DNA of 64,000 bases from assembly GCF_901827185.1 (NCBI RefSeq), contig NZ_LR594671.1, positions 434,001 through 498,000 of the forward strand, given 5' to 3'. Source of the DNA: Variovorax sp. PBL-E5. GTDB lineage: Bacteria; Pseudomonadota; Gammaproteobacteria; Burkholderiales; Burkholderiaceae_C. This document shows positions 8,168 to 17,492 of this stretch, one piece after another. Both the position numbers and the translations under genes were made by a program. Below the pieces are notes generated by a model. The model was not told where the DNA came from. It made no database searches and saw only the letters and a list, made by a program, of their open reading frames with translations. The number at the start of each line of letters is the position of its first letter. The first letter of the stretch is position 1.

Positions 8168-9084
8168 TAAAGCCGTTTTATGAGGCTCGAAGTGTCCCAG
8201 CGCCCGCCGCCGATCTGCTGCACGTCGGCATAGAACTGATCGACCAGCGCCGTCACCGGCAACCGGGCGCCATTGCGCTTGGCCTCGTCGAGCACCAGGC
8301 CCAGGTCCTTGCGCATCCAGTCGACCGCGAAGCCGTAATCGAACTTGCCTTCGATCATGGTCCTGCCGCGGTTGTCCATCTGCCAGCTCTGCGCGGCACC
8401 CTTGCCGATCACGCCCAGCACCTCGTTCATGTCGAGGCCGGCGCGCTGGCCGAAGGCGATCGCCTCGGACAGGCCCTGGACCAGGCCCGCGATCGCGATC
8501 TGATTGACCATCTTCGCCAACTGTCCCGCGCCGCTGGCACCGAGCAGCGTCACGGCCCGCGCGAAGGCCGCGACCACGGGCCGCACGCGCTCGAAGGCGG
8601 CCGCATCGCCGCCGCACATCACCGTCAGCGCGCCGTTCTGGGCGCCGGCCTGGCCGCCGGACACCGGGGCATCGATGAACTGCAGGCCACGGTCGAGCGC
8701 GGCCTTGGAGAGTTCCCGTGCCACGTCGGCCGAAGCCGTCGTGTGATCGACGAAGACCGAGCCCTTCGCCATGCCCGCGAAGGCGCCGTCGTCGCCCAGT
8801 ACCACTGCGCGCAGGTCGTCGTCGTTGCCCACGCAGCAGAATACGATGTCGGCCTTCGAGGCCGCCTCGCGCGGCGTCGGCGCGTGGCCCACGGCCGCCT
8901 TCGCCTGCGCTGCGATCTCGGCCTGCCAGGCCGCCGCCTTGGCGGCGCTGCGGTTGTAGACCGTGACCGCGTGCCCCGCGAGCGCGAGATGGCCGGCCAT
9001 CGGATAGCCCATCACACCGAGGCCGAGGAAGGCGACCTTCTGCGAGGGAACGGAGTCGTAGGTTTTGGGGTTGAGGCTGCTCAT
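8167..9084 (-). CDS. NAD(P)-dependent beta-hydroxyacid dehydrogenase
   Basis: 305 residues of the 3-hydroxyisobutyrate/tartronate-semialdehyde dehydrogenase family. The N-terminal Rossmann motif is FLGLGVMGYPMAGHLALAGH (residues about 19-38), substrate loop DAPVSGGQAGAQNGAL lies near residue 140, and the catalytic lysine is in GASGAGQLAKMVNQ. The C-terminal all-helical domain (MRKDLGLVLDEAK) is intact. It would oxidise or reduce a small beta-hydroxyacid. No partner gene is adjacent (dolP on one side, pilU upstream), so the specific acid is unknown. The stop sits at the edge of a dispersed repeat. Confidence 0.92.
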   Translation of the reverse strand: MSSLNPKTYDSVPSQKVAFLGLGVMGYPMAGHLALAGHAVTVYNRSAAKAAAWQAEIAAQAKAAVGHAPTPREAASKADIVFCCVGNDDDLRAVVLGDDGAFAGMAKGSVFVDHTTASADVARELSKAALDRGLQFIDAPVSGGQAGAQNGALTVMCGGDAAAFERVRPVVAAFARAVTLLGASGAGQLAKMVNQIAIAGLVQGLSEAIAFGQRAGLDMNEVLGVIGKGAAQSWQMDNRGRTMIEGKFDYGFAVDWMRKDLGLVLDEAKRNGARLPVTALVDQFYADVQQIGGGRWDTSSLIKRL

Positions 9085-9124
9085 GCCCCGAGCTTAGCGC
9101 GCAGCAGCCGTGGCCGCCGCGCGC

Positions 9125-10261
9125 TCACACGATTGCGAAATGTTCCGTGCCTGCCGACAGATCGGGCGTGCGCGCGCGCTGGCTGTTGAGCTTGATCTGC
9201 AGTCGCAGGTCGTTGGCCGAGTCCGCGTTGCGGATCGCATCCTCGAAGGTGATCGCGTTGCCCTCGAACAGGTCGAACAGCGCCTGATCGAAGGTCTGCA
9301 TCCCGAGGTTGCGGCTCTTCTTCATGATCTCCTTGATCTCGCCCACCTCACCCTTGAAGATCATGTCGGAGATCAGCGGCGTGTTGAGCAGGATTTCGAC
9401 CGCGGCGATGCGGCCATGCCCGTCCTCGGTCGGGATCAGGCGCTGCGAGATCAGCGAGCGCAGGTTCAGCGACAGGTCCATCAGCAACTGGGCCCGGCGT
9501 TCCTCGGGGAAGAAATTGATGATGCGGTCGAGCGCCTGGTTGGCGCTGTTGGCATGCAGGGTGGCCATGCACAGATGCCCGGTCTCGGCGAAGGCGACCG
9601 CATGCTCCATGGTCTCGCGGTCGCGGATCTCGCCCATCAGGATCACGTCGGGCGCCTGGCGCAGCGTGTTCTTCAGCGCGGCTTCCCAGCTGTCGGTGTC
9701 GATGCCGACCTCGCGCTGCGTCACCACGCAGTTCTTGTGCGGGTGCACGAACTCGACCGGATCCTCGACCGTCACGATGTGGCCGTAGGAGTTCTCGTTG
9801 CGCCAGTCGATCATCGCGGCCAGCGTGGTCGACTTGCCCGAGCCGGTCGCGCCCACCAGGATCGTCAGGCCGCGCTTGGTCATCGACACATCCTTGAGCA
9901 CCTGCGGCATGCCGAGGCCATCGATGGTCGGTAGCTTGGCCGGAATGGTCCGCAGCACCATGCCGACCTTGCCCTGCTGCACGAAGGCATTGACGCGGAA
10001 GCGCCCGATCCCGGTCGGCGAGATCGCGAAGTTGCATTCCTTGGTGCGCTCGAACTCGGCCGTCTGGCGGTCGTTCATGACGGAGCGCGTGAGCGCCAGC
10101 GTGTGCTGCGCGCCGAGCGCCTGCTGTGAGACCTTGGTGACCTTGCCGTCGACCTTGATCGCCGGCGGGAAGTCGGCCGTGATGAACAGGTCGCTGCCGT
10201 TGCGGCTCACCATGAGCTTGAGCAGATCGTTGATGAACTGGCTGGCTTGATCGCGTTCCAT
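9125..10261 (-). CDS. pilU: Type IV pilus retraction ATPase PilU
   Basis: 378 residues of the PilT/PilU secretion-ATPase family. Walker A GATGSGKST is at 137-145, the Asp box is in HIVTVEDPVEF, Walker B in APDVILMGEIRD, and the His box in GHLCMATLHANS. PilU is the PilT-dependent accessory retraction motor at the inner-membrane base of the type IV pilus. The PilU-type features are the longer C-terminal tail (LRLQIKLNSQRARTPDL) and the position downstream of pilT. pilT and pilU are separated by a repeat element rather than being tightly coupled. Confidence 0.95.
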   Translation of the reverse strand: MERDQASQFINDLLKLMVSRNGSDLFITADFPPAIKVDGKVTKVSQQALGAQHTLALTRSVMNDRQTAEFERTKECNFAISPTGIGRFRVNAFVQQGKVGMVLRTIPAKLPTIDGLGMPQVLKDVSMTKRGLTILVGATGSGKSTTLAAMIDWRNENSYGHIVTVEDPVEFVHPHKNCVVTQREVGIDTDSWEAALKNTLRQAPDVILMGEIRDRETMEHAVAFAETGHLCMATLHANSANQALDRIINFFPEERRAQLLMDLSLNLRSLISQRLIPTEDGHGRIAAVEILLNTPLISDMIFKGEVGEIKEIMKKSRNLGMQTFDQALFDLFEGNAITFEDAIRNADSANDLRLQIKLNSQRARTPDLSAGTEHFAIV

Positions 10262-10314
10262 CTGACAACTCCTACTTCAACTGTTGAGAGACGGCGGCGG
10301 CCGCCCCCCGATTC

Positions 10315-10411
10315 CAGAAATACCGCGGATCCGGCTTCGCCGGTCCGCCGATATTGCCCCCTGCAAGGGGGTTGGCGAAGCGACACGAAGTGCGCGCAGC
10401 CTGGGGGTGTG
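10315..10411. repeat. ~100-bp dispersed hairpin repeat, copy 2
   Basis: Same element and orientation as the copies at 8071 and 51651: GCGGATCCGGCTTCGCCGG hairpin, CCCCCTGCAAGGGGG hairpin, then GCGACACGAAGTGCGCGCAG and a G run. It ends 2 bp from the pilT stop and fills most of the pilT-pilU gap, so it could attenuate read-through from pilT into pilU. Confidence 0.88.
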
Positions 10412-10413
10412 CT

Positions 10414-11457
10414 TCATCCAGGGAAATTCTCGGGGATCTTGGCCTTGCCGCGCGCTTCCGCGGCCGAAATCACGTTGCGGCGCACGAGATCGGTGAGGTT
10501 CTGGTCCAGCGTCTGCATGCCCTGGCCGCTGCCGGTCTGGATCGACGAATACATCTGCGCCACCTTGCCTTCGCGGATCAGGTTGCGGATCGCGGAGGTG
10601 CCCAGCATGATCTCGTGCGCCGCCACCCGGCCCTGGCCGTCCTTGGTCTTGCACAGCGTCTGCGAGATCACGGCCTGCAGCGACTCCGACAGCATGGCGC
10701 GGATCATTTCCTTTTCCTCGCCCGGGAACACGTCGATGATCCGGTCGATGGTCTTGGCGGCCGACGAGGTGTGCAGCGTGCCGAACACCAGGTGGCCGGT
10801 TTCGGCCGCGGTCATCGCGAGGCGGATGGTTTCGAGGTCGCGCATTTCGCCGACCAGGATCGCGTCCGGGTCTTCGCGCAGCGCCGAGCGCAGCGCGTTC
10901 GCGAAGGACAGTGTCATCGGCCCGACCTCGCGCTGGTTGATCAGGCACTTCTTCGATTCGTGCACGAACTCGATCGGGTCTTCCACCGTGAGGATGTGGC
11001 CGTACTCGGTTTCGTTGAGGAAGTTGATCATCGCGGCCAGCGTGGTCGACTTGCCCGAGCCGGTCGGGCCGGTCACCAGCACGAGACCGCGCGGCTTGAG
11101 CGCGAGGTCGCCGAAGATCTTGGGCGCGTTGAGCTGCTCCAGCGTGAGAATCTTCGAGGGAATGGTCCGGAACACCGCGGCCGCGCCGCGCGCCTGGTTG
11201 AAGGCGTTGACCCGGAAGCGCGCCAGCCCCTCGATCTCGAAGGAGAAATCGACTTCGAGGAATTCCTCGTAGTGCTTGCGGTGCGTGTCGCTCATGATGT
11301 CGTACACCATGGCGTGCACGGCCTTGTGGTCGAGCGCGTCGACATTGATGCGCCGCACGTCGCCGTGCACCCGGATCATGGGCGGGAGCCCGGACGACAG
11401 ATGCAGATCCGACGCCTTGTTCTTGACGCTGAAGGCCAGCAGTTGGGTGATGTCCAC
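10414..11457 (-). CDS. pilT: Type IV pilus twitching motility ATPase PilT
   Basis: 347 residues from a GTG start at 11457 that has GAGGAAC just upstream; the protein then begins MDITQLLAFSVKNKASDLHL as in PilT proteins. Walker A GPTGSGKST is at 130-138, with ILTVEDPIEF (Asp box), DPDAILVGEMRD (Walker B) and GHLVFGTLHTSSAAKTIDR (His box). PilT is the hexameric motor that depolymerises the pilus and powers twitching. It is divergent from yggS across about 33 bp, a conserved arrangement in Proteobacteria, and is followed by pilU. Confidence 0.96.
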   Translation of the reverse strand: MDITQLLAFSVKNKASDLHLSSGLPPMIRVHGDVRRINVDALDHKAVHAMVYDIMSDTHRKHYEEFLEVDFSFEIEGLARFRVNAFNQARGAAAVFRTIPSKILTLEQLNAPKIFGDLALKPRGLVLVTGPTGSGKSTTLAAMINFLNETEYGHILTVEDPIEFVHESKKCLINQREVGPMTLSFANALRSALREDPDAILVGEMRDLETIRLAMTAAETGHLVFGTLHTSSAAKTIDRIIDVFPGEEKEMIRAMLSESLQAVISQTLCKTKDGQGRVAAHEIMLGTSAIRNLIREGKVAQMYSSIQTGSGQGMQTLDQNLTDLVRRNVISAAEARGKAKIPENFPG

Positions 11458-11490
11458 GAAGTTCCTCGGTGACGTTTTGATACGCTTTTG

Positions 11491-12183
11491 ATGATTATGA
11501 CGATGATTGACGACAAGCTCCAACAAGTTCGCGCCCGGATCGTGACAGCATGCACAGCCGTCGGCCGTGATCCGGCGAGCGTGCACTTGCTCGCGGTGTC
11601 CAAGACCTTTGCGGCCGACGCGGTGCGCGAGGCCCTTGCCGCCGGCCAGCAGGCCTTCGGCGAGAACTATGTCCAGGAAGGCGTTGCGAAGATCGAAGCC
11701 CTGGCGGGGCTTCGCGACCAGCTTCAATGGCATTGCATCGGACCCTTGCAAAGCAACAAGACACGCACCGTGGCCGAGCATTTCGACTGGGTCCACAGCA
11801 TCGACCGCCTCAAGATCGCCGAGCGCCTGAGCGAACAGCGCCCGGCCCATCTGCCGCCGCTGCAGGTCTGCCTGCAGGTGAACGTGGACGGGGGCGCCAA
11901 CAAGTCCGGCGTGCCGGCCAGCGAGGCGCTGCCGCTGGCGCGCGCCGTGGCGGCACTGCCGCGGTTGCAGTTGCGCGGGCTGATGGCGATTCCCGAGCCG
12001 GCGCCGGACTTCGCGGCGCAGCGGGATCTGTTCCTGCGCGCCGCCGCGGTTTTCGGCGGCATGCGGGAGGCCGGGCTCGCGGTGGACACCTTGTCGCTGG
12101 GCATGTCGGCCGACCTCGAGGCGGCGATCGCGGCCGGCAGCACGATGGTCCGCATCGGCACGGCGATCTTCGGCGCGCGCTGA
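11491..12183 (+). CDS. yggS: YggS/PLPBP family pyridoxal-phosphate homeostasis protein
   Basis: About 230 residues forming a single alanine-racemase-like TIM barrel without a second domain. The PLP lysine is in LLAVSKTF (Lys about 38); FGENYVQEG, WHCIGPLQSNK and LSLGMSADLEAAI are the other family signatures. These proteins bind PLP and keep B6 vitamers and amino-acid pools in balance. The start is uncertain: ATGs at 11491, 11497 and 11503 are all in frame and none has a clear ribosome site; I give the first. It is divergent from pilT. Confidence 0.93.
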   Translation: MIMTMIDDKLQQVRARIVTACTAVGRDPASVHLLAVSKTFAADAVREALAAGQQAFGENYVQEGVAKIEALAGLRDQLQWHCIGPLQSNKTRTVAEHFDWVHSIDRLKIAERLSEQRPAHLPPLQVCLQVNVDGGANKSGVPASEALPLARAVAALPRLQLRGLMAIPEPAPDFAAQRDLFLRAAAVFGGMREAGLAVDTLSLGMSADLEAAIAAGSTMVRIGTAIFGAR

Positions 12184-12306
12184 ACGTTGGGCGTCCGGCG
12201 CCGCTTGCCGCAAGCGCATAACCGGCAACGCATCGCGCATAGGGCATGGCGCGCCGGGCATCGGAGGTCTATCGTCACGGCCATTCGTTCAACCACAAGG
12301 ATTGCC

Positions 12307-13578
12307 ATGGGCGCCGATCTCTCTTACGTTCATCCGACCGCCAACAGCCCCTGGGGCACCTACCTGTCGCAGGTCGACCGCGTCGTGCCCTACCTGGGCG
12401 ACCTGGCCCGCTGGGCCGAGACGCTCAAGCGCCCCAAGCGCGCGCTGATCGTCGACGTGCCGATCGAAATGGACAACGGCACCATCGCCCACTTCGAGGG
12501 CTTCCGCGTGCAGCACAACATGTCGCGCGGCCCGGGCAAGGGCGGCGTGCGCTTCCACCCGGACGTGACGCTGGAAGAAGTGATGGCGCTGTCGGCCTGG
12601 ATGACGGTGAAGACCGCGGCGGTGAACTTGCCCTACGGCGGCGCCAAGGGCGGCATCCGTGTCGATCCGAAGAAGCTGTCGCAGAAGGAGCTCGAGAAGA
12701 TCACGCGCCGCTACACCAGCGAGATCGGCATCATCATCGGCCCGCACACCGACATCCCGGCGCCCGACGTCAACACCAACGCGCAGATCATGGCGTGGAT
12801 GATGGACACCTATTCGATGAACATCGGCGGCACCGCCACCGGCGTCGTCACCGGCAAGCCTTTGCACCTGGGTGGCTCGCTCGGCCGCGTCAAGGCGACC
12901 GGCCGCGGCGTGTTCGTCACCGGCCGCGAGGCCGCGCGGCGCCTCGGGCTCGACCTGCGCGGCGCGCGCATCGCGGTCCAGGGCTTCGGCAACGTGGGCT
13001 CGGTCGCGGCGGAGCTGTTCGTCGAAGCCGGCGCGAAGATCGTCTCGGTGCAGGACCACACGGGCACCATCGTCAACGAGAACGGCCTCGACCTGAAGGC
13101 ACTGATCCCGCTCTCGCGCGCCGACGGCCTGGTGAGCTTCAAGGGCGGCGACGTGATCGCCAACGAAGCCTTCTGGGACGTGGCCTGCGACATCCTGATC
13201 CCCGCGGCGCTCGAAGGCCAGATCACCGCCGAACGCGCGAAGAAGACCACCGCCAAGCTGGTGCTCGAAGGCGCCAACGGCCCGACGGTGCCGGTCGCGG
13301 ACGACATTCTGGCCGAGCGCGGCGTGCTGGTCGTGCCCGACGTGATCTGCAATGCCGGCGGCGTGACGGTGAGCTACTTCGAGTGGGTGCAGGACTTCTC
13401 GTCCTTCTTCTGGGACGAGGACGAGATCAACGTGCGGCTGGACCGCATCATGATGAACGCGCTCAACAACATCTGGGACACGGCCGACAAGCACAAGATC
13501 ACGCTGCGTACCGCCACCTTCGCCGTGGCTTGCGAGCGCATCCTGATGGCGCGCCAGGAGCGTGGCCTCTACCCGTGA
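12307..13578 (+). CDS. gdhA: Glu/Leu/Phe/Val dehydrogenase (glutamate dehydrogenase)
   Basis: 423 residues, the size of hexameric NAD-type glutamate dehydrogenases. The substrate domain carries [22 protein letters not shown] (split over residues about 78-99) and the lysine-bearing LPYGGAKGG; the coenzyme domain carries [15 protein letters not shown] and the SYFEWVQD segment near the end. It interconverts glutamate and 2-oxoglutarate plus ammonia. The ATG at 12307 lies after AAGGATTGCC, giving a ribosome site; reading further upstream adds a non-conserved stretch. It stands alone, with a lipoprotein gene about 120 bp downstream. Coenzyme preference cannot be called with certainty. Confidence 0.93.
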   Translation: MGADLSYVHPTANSPWGTYLSQVDRVVPYLGDLARWAETLKRPKRALIVDVPIEMDNGTIAHFEGFRVQHNMSRGPGKGGVRFHPDVTLEEVMALSAWMTVKTAAVNLPYGGAKGGIRVDPKKLSQKELEKITRRYTSEIGIIIGPHTDIPAPDVNTNAQIMAWMMDTYSMNIGGTATGVVTGKPLHLGGSLGRVKATGRGVFVTGREAARRLGLDLRGARIAVQGFGNVGSVAAELFVEAGAKIVSVQDHTGTIVNENGLDLKALIPLSRADGLVSFKGGDVIANEAFWDVACDILIPAALEGQITAERAKKTTAKLVLEGANGPTVPVADDILAERGVLVVPDVICNAGGVTVSYFEWVQDFSSFFWDEDEINVRLDRIMMNALNNIWDTADKHKITLRTATFAVACERILMARQERGLYP

Positions 13579-13697
13579 TCGCACTGCGCATCGGCGGCTG
13601 AGCGGGAACGCCAGGCCCGCGGCATCGTCAAAGGGTGGTTCGTTCCGCGCGATGGGGTGCCGCTAGCATCCCTGATCCTGACCCACCCGATGCCGCC

Positions 13698-14342
13698 ATG
13701 CGTTTGCCGTTGTCCCGCGCTTCCTTCCTGCTGCTGCTTCCGCTCGTTCTTGCCGGCTGCGGCGATCTGCCCACCAAGCGCGTCTCCTACGAACCGGAAG
13801 AGTTCGATTCCACCACCACCCACACGCGCACCTACGGCGCCAGCGAGGCCCAGACCTGCGAAGCGGCCCGGCGTGCGTTGCTGAGCCAGGGCTACATGAT
13901 CACGGCGGGCAACGCCGATCTGGTGACCGGGCGCAAGAGCTTCCAGCCGGCCACCGAGGTGCATGTCGAAGTCGAATTCCGCGTCGTCTGCGCGCGCGAA
14001 AGCGACGGCAAGGGCGGCGCACGCAACACGATCGCCTTCGCCAGTGCGCTGCAGGACCGCTACGGCATCAAGAAAGTCAACAACTCGGCCAGCGTGGGCG
14101 TCGGTGCGATCGGCTCGCTGTCGCTGCCTTTTTCGTCCAGCGACGACGCACTGGTCAAGGTCGCCAGCGAAACGTTGACGGACGAGCGCTTCTACGACCG
14201 CTTCTTCGCGCTGATCGACCGCTTTCTGCCCGAGGCCGCCGAAATCACGCCGTCCGAGCCGCTGGCGCCCGCGCCGGCGGCGGCCACGACGCCGTCCGAG
14301 CCGGTCTTGCGGCCGGTGCCGCCATCGGCCACGCGCGGCTGA
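13698..14342 (+). CDS. DUF2242 family lipoprotein
   Basis: 214 residues. A lipoprotein signal (FLLLLPLVLAGC, Cys about 21) is followed by a compact domain beginning KRVSYEPEEFDSTTTHTRTYGAS and a conserved cysteine in AQTCEAARRALLSQGY, matching DUF2242 proteins of Betaproteobacteria. The last 40 residues are Pro/Ala-rich. Function is unknown; location is presumably the outer membrane, since the residue after Cys is Gly and not Asp. It converges on the response-regulator gene with 8 bp between stops. Confidence 0.8.
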   Translation: MRLPLSRASFLLLLPLVLAGCGDLPTKRVSYEPEEFDSTTTHTRTYGASEAQTCEAARRALLSQGYMITAGNADLVTGRKSFQPATEVHVEVEFRVVCARESDGKGGARNTIAFASALQDRYGIKKVNNSASVGVGAIGSLSLPFSSSDDALVKVASETLTDERFYDRFFALIDRFLPEAAEITPSEPLAPAPAAATTPSEPVLRPVPPSATRG

Positions 14343-14350
14343 GGGCGTGC

Positions 14351-14746
14351 TCAGGCCGCGGCGGCCCGGTTCCGTGTCTGGCCGAGCGCCGCCTCGAGCT
14401 GCTCGACATCGAAGGGCTTTCGCAGCCAGACCGTGCCGGGCATGGGCCTTGCCGGCCTCGGCTGCCCGGTCGCGAAGATGACTTCCAGCGTGTGCCGCGA
14501 TCGCAGGATCTCGGCCAGGTCCAGACCTGATAAAGCGGGCAGTCCGACATCGGTCATCAGCACGTCGAAGGCGCCTTCGAAGAAGCGGTCCTTGGCGATC
14601 TCCGCGCTCCTGACGCCGGTGGCCCAGTGGCCGAGCAACCGGATCATCTCGAGGGTGGCCGCCAGCGTGTCGGGGTCGTCTTCCACGACCAGGATGCGAA
14701 GCGGCCCCGGGGATCTGGCTGCCGGGACTTGCGCGTTGCCTGTCAT
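14351..14746 (-). CDS. Single-domain response regulator (CheY-like receiver)
   Basis: 131 residues containing only a receiver domain: the acidic pair in ILVVEDDPDT (about 18-27), the phosphoacceptor in FDVLMTDVGLPALSG (Asp about 65) and the switch lysine in TVWLRKPFDVEQLE near 112. There is no output domain, so it would act by protein interaction or as a phosphotransfer step. No histidine kinase is nearby. The ATG at 14746 gives a normal N-terminus; longer in-frame sequence upstream looks non-coding. Confidence 0.86.
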   Translation of the reverse strand: MTGNAQVPAARSPGPLRILVVEDDPDTLAATLEMIRLLGHWATGVRSAEIAKDRFFEGAFDVLMTDVGLPALSGLDLAEILRSRHTLEVIFATGQPRPARPMPGTVWLRKPFDVEQLEAALGQTRNRAAAA

Positions 14747-14885
14747 TCGGTGTGTCGTTGTCGTCCGGTGAAACGACCCACTGTACGGGCGAAGGCGAGA
14801 CCCTGCATGCCACGCCTGTTTTTCCACCCGGGCCGCTTGCCTTTGCCGGGCACCGGGTCCGGGCAACGATGTTGCCGCGCGCCTG

Positions 14886-15119
14886 CTAGAGCGATAGCGC
14901 AACCGAGCGCGCGGCGCAGGCGGGCAGGCCCGTCAGCCCGCACAGGCGCTGCAACACGCCGTAGCCCTGGGCCAGCGCGGCCGAATAGGTCGCGAACGAG
15001 CGCTCTGCGCGGTGCAGCGGCTCGAAACGGCCGTCCTGGCGGACATCCTCGTGGATGACCCAGAAATACGATCCATCGGTCGGTTGTTCCACCAGCAGTC
15101 CAATTTTGCGAACGCCCAT
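14886..15119 (-). CDS. Small protein of unknown function
   Basis: 77 residues that I do not recognise. It starts MGVRKIGLLVEQPTDGSYFWVIHED with alternating polar and aromatic residues suggesting a small beta sheet, and continues with an alpha-helical half (SAALAQGYGVLQRL). A good ribosome site (GGAG, 7 bases before ATG) supports it as real. It lies between the response regulator and arginase, both in the same direction, about 110 bp from the arginase stop. Confidence 0.55.
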   Translation of the reverse strand: MGVRKIGLLVEQPTDGSYFWVIHEDVRQDGRFEPLHRAERSFATYSAALAQGYGVLQRLCGLTGLPACAARSVALSL

Positions 15120-15231
15120 CTCAGTTCTCCATAAGCCGCAGCGAATGCTTAGGAATGTAAGACGATGTGTTTAATTTGAAGTGTTCGAAAATTCACGGTC
15201 GGGCCTCTTTTGGCGAGGCCGTCAACGGTTT

Positions 15232-16143
15232 TCAACGCGCAAGCGTCGACTTGCCGAACAGGCTCTCGATCAGCTCCACCGCCACCTCCGCCGTGCGGTT
15301 GCGCACATCCAGCGCCGGATTGAGCTCCACCACATCGAGCGAGCCGAGGCGGCCGGTGTCGGCGATCATCTCCATGCACAGCTGCATCTCGCGCCAGGTC
15401 GGGCCGCCGCGCACGCCGGTGCCGACACCGGGCGCGTAGTCCGGATCGAGGCAGTCGAGGTCGAAGCTCACGTGCAGGTGGGTGTCGTCGTCGACATCCT
15501 GCAGCGCTTCGGTCATCGTCGTGCGCATGCCGTGCTCGTCGATGTGGCGCATGTCGAACACCTGGAGCCCGAGCGCGCGGATCGCCGCCTTCTCGTCGGC
15601 GTCGACGCTGCGGATGCCGAGAAAGCGGATCGCGTCGTGCGCGATCGCGGCGCGCTCGCCGCTCCAGCCGGTCAGCGCCGCCGGACCGTGGCCCAGCAGG
15701 CAGGCCGCGGGCATGCCATGGATGTTGCCGCTCGGGCTGGTGGTCTCGGTGTTGACGTCGGAATGCGCATCCAGCCACAGCACGCGCAGCTTCTGTCCAC
15801 GCTGGCGCACCTGCCGCGCGATCGCGCTGATCGAGCCGATCGCCAGGCAATGGTCGCCGCCCAGCAGGACGGGCAGGCGGCCTGCGCCGAGCGCCTGGTC
15901 GACCGCCGCGTAGACCGCGCGATTCCAGACGACCACCTCGTCGAGATGGCGCAGGCCGTCCATCGGCGCGGCCCAGGGCGTCGCCGGTCCGGCGAGATTG
16001 CCGCTGTCGACGACGGTGAAGCCCAGGCGCGCGAGCATGCCCGCGATGTCCGCCACCCGCAGCGCGTCCGGGCCCATGCCGGCGCCGCGGACGCTGGCGC
16101 CGATGTCGGTGGGCGCACCGATGAGTTGGAGGGTGATGGTCAT
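15232..16143 (-). CDS. rocF: Arginase (ureohydrolase family)
   Basis: 303 residues, full length for arginase, which splits arginine to ornithine and urea with two Mn ions. The metal ligands are visible in LLGGDHCLAIGS (about 93-104), VLWLDAHSDVNTE (about 121-133) and HVSFDLDCLDPDYAPGVGT (near 225), with the substrate-binding SGNIHGMP segment in between. It is not part of an obvious arginine operon here. The 234-bp gap upstream to the next divergent gene holds its promoter; I see no specific operator. Confidence 0.93.
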   Translation of the reverse strand: MTITLQLIGAPTDIGASVRGAGMGPDALRVADIAGMLARLGFTVVDSGNLAGPATPWAAPMDGLRHLDEVVVWNRAVYAAVDQALGAGRLPVLLGGDHCLAIGSISAIARQVRQRGQKLRVLWLDAHSDVNTETTSPSGNIHGMPAACLLGHGPAALTGWSGERAAIAHDAIRFLGIRSVDADEKAAIRALGLQVFDMRHIDEHGMRTTMTEALQDVDDDTHLHVSFDLDCLDPDYAPGVGTGVRGGPTWREMQLCMEMIADTGRLGSLDVVELNPALDVRNRTAEVAVELIESLFGKSTLAR

Positions 16144-16378
16144 GGCAGAAGTCCTTGCGAAGGATGTCGTGTCGGCCGGCGATGCGCCGACGGTACAGCA
16201 TGCGCGCCGGCTTGCGGGTAAGCCCGAGTGCCGCGCCGCACGGATGGGGCGCCGTGCCGTCGTAGCATGCCAGGGTCGGAATTGGGGCAGTTGGACTAAC
16301 TATCGAACCGTTCTAGTTTTTCAGGCCTAGGGCTTTGCGAAGAAGATGAGACCCATCAACTTCATCAAGGAAACCACC

Positions 16379-16924
16379 ATGTCCACCCAGAACTTCGCAA
16401 GCGCCGCCATTCACGTCGTCGGCCAGTACAGCGACGCCGGCAAGACCCTCGTCAGCGCCTATCGCAGCGGCGCGCATCGCCTGCTGAACGGCGCCGCCTC
16501 GCGCTACGGCCAGTTCCTCGGCAACCGCCAGCTGCCGCTCTTGAACGAAGACATCAAGGCCCGCCTGATCGGCGCGCAGGAAAAGGTCAACGGCTTCCTG
16601 GCCAACCGCCTCGACATCGACACCAGCCGCGTCGTCAACGTGATGGACCGCGTCGCCACCGGCGCCACCACCGGCATCGAATCGGTCTCCAAGCTGGCCG
16701 CGCGCGTCGAATCGCCGCTGGGCAACTCGGTGCTCGGCACGCTCAACAGCCTCCACATGCCGATCGCCCAGGTCTCGGTGCAGATCGCCGACCGCATCGT
16801 CGCCGGCGCCAAGAAAATCGAAGATCGCGTGGCCGGCGCTCCCGTCGCCAAGGCGGCCCGGACCGTCAAGGCCAAGGCCAAGCCGGTCGCACGCCGCGCG
16901 GCGCGCACCACGCGCAAGGCCTGA
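16379..16924 (+). CDS. Phasin-like helical protein with Lys/Ala/Arg-rich tail
   Basis: 181 residues, mostly amphipathic helix (residues 1-150), then a tail of alternating Lys, Ala and Arg (AKAARTVKAKAKPVARRAAR) like histone H1 or the PhaF tail. AAGGA lies 7 bases before the chosen ATG; an ATG 33 bases earlier has no such site. The tail suggests nucleic-acid binding and the body suggests surface association, both features of polyhydroxyalkanoate granule proteins. No clear phasin motif is seen, so this is inference supported by the next gene, which is more phasin-like. Confidence 0.6.
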   Translation: MSTQNFASAAIHVVGQYSDAGKTLVSAYRSGAHRLLNGAASRYGQFLGNRQLPLLNEDIKARLIGAQEKVNGFLANRLDIDTSRVVNVMDRVATGATTGIESVSKLAARVESPLGNSVLGTLNSLHMPIAQVSVQIADRIVAGAKKIEDRVAGAPVAKAARTVKAKAKPVARRAARTTRKA

Positions 16925-16974
16925 CCGGATGGCGGACGGCGGCCTCTCTTCCCAACGCCTTTTCGGAGCCACGC

Positions 16975-17466
16975 ATGGCGACTCGCCGCGATGAAACTGT
17001 AGCCGTGAAGAAGAAGGCGCCGGCCTCTGCCAAGGCGCCGCCGGCCCGCAAGGCCGCGGTGCGCAAGACCGCAGCGGCAAGGAAAACCCGATCGCAAGAT
17101 GCGACCCCCGCCGCGCCGCCGGCGAAGAAGCCCGGCGCGCAAGCCCTCCTGCGTGCCGGCCTGAAGGCCCTGGACAACGTGCGCAACGACGTCGTCAAGC
17201 GCCAGACCAACGTGATCGAAAGCCTGCTCGGCATCGCGCAAGGCAGGCCCGACGCGGCGGGCGGCAAGGCCGCTCCCGCGCGCGGATTCCCGAGCCTCGA
17301 CAGCTTCGGCATCCGCAAGTTCGAAGATGTCTTCGACCAGCGCGTCGCCACCGCGCTGCAGCGCCTCGGCATGCCGGGCGCCCAGGAAATCCAGGAACTG
17401 CGCGAACAGATGCGCCAGTTGCAGGAGCACCTCGAGCGCATCGAATCGGGCCGGCGCAAGCGCTGA
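16975..17466 (+). CDS. Phasin family (PhaF/PhaI-like) protein
   Basis: 163 residues in reversed order from the previous protein: residues 1-55 are a Lys/Ala/Pro-rich basic segment, 56-110 a helical part (GLKALDNVRNDVVKRQTNVIESLLG), and 125-160 a heptad coiled coil (QEIQELREQMRQLQEHLERI). This combination is that of polyhydroxyalkanoate granule-associated proteins, which coat granules and can tether them to DNA. It follows the previous Lys/Ala-rich protein by 50 bp and precedes a TetR regulator by 26 bp, so the three may form one unit. Confidence 0.68.
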   Translation: MATRRDETVAVKKKAPASAKAPPARKAAVRKTAAARKTRSQDATPAAPPAKKPGAQALLRAGLKALDNVRNDVVKRQTNVIESLLGIAQGRPDAAGGKAAPARGFPSLDSFGIRKFEDVFDQRVATALQRLGMPGAQEIQELREQMRQLQEHLERIESGRRKR

Positions 17467-17492
17467 GGCCGGCGCGGTCCGCATCCCTCGTC

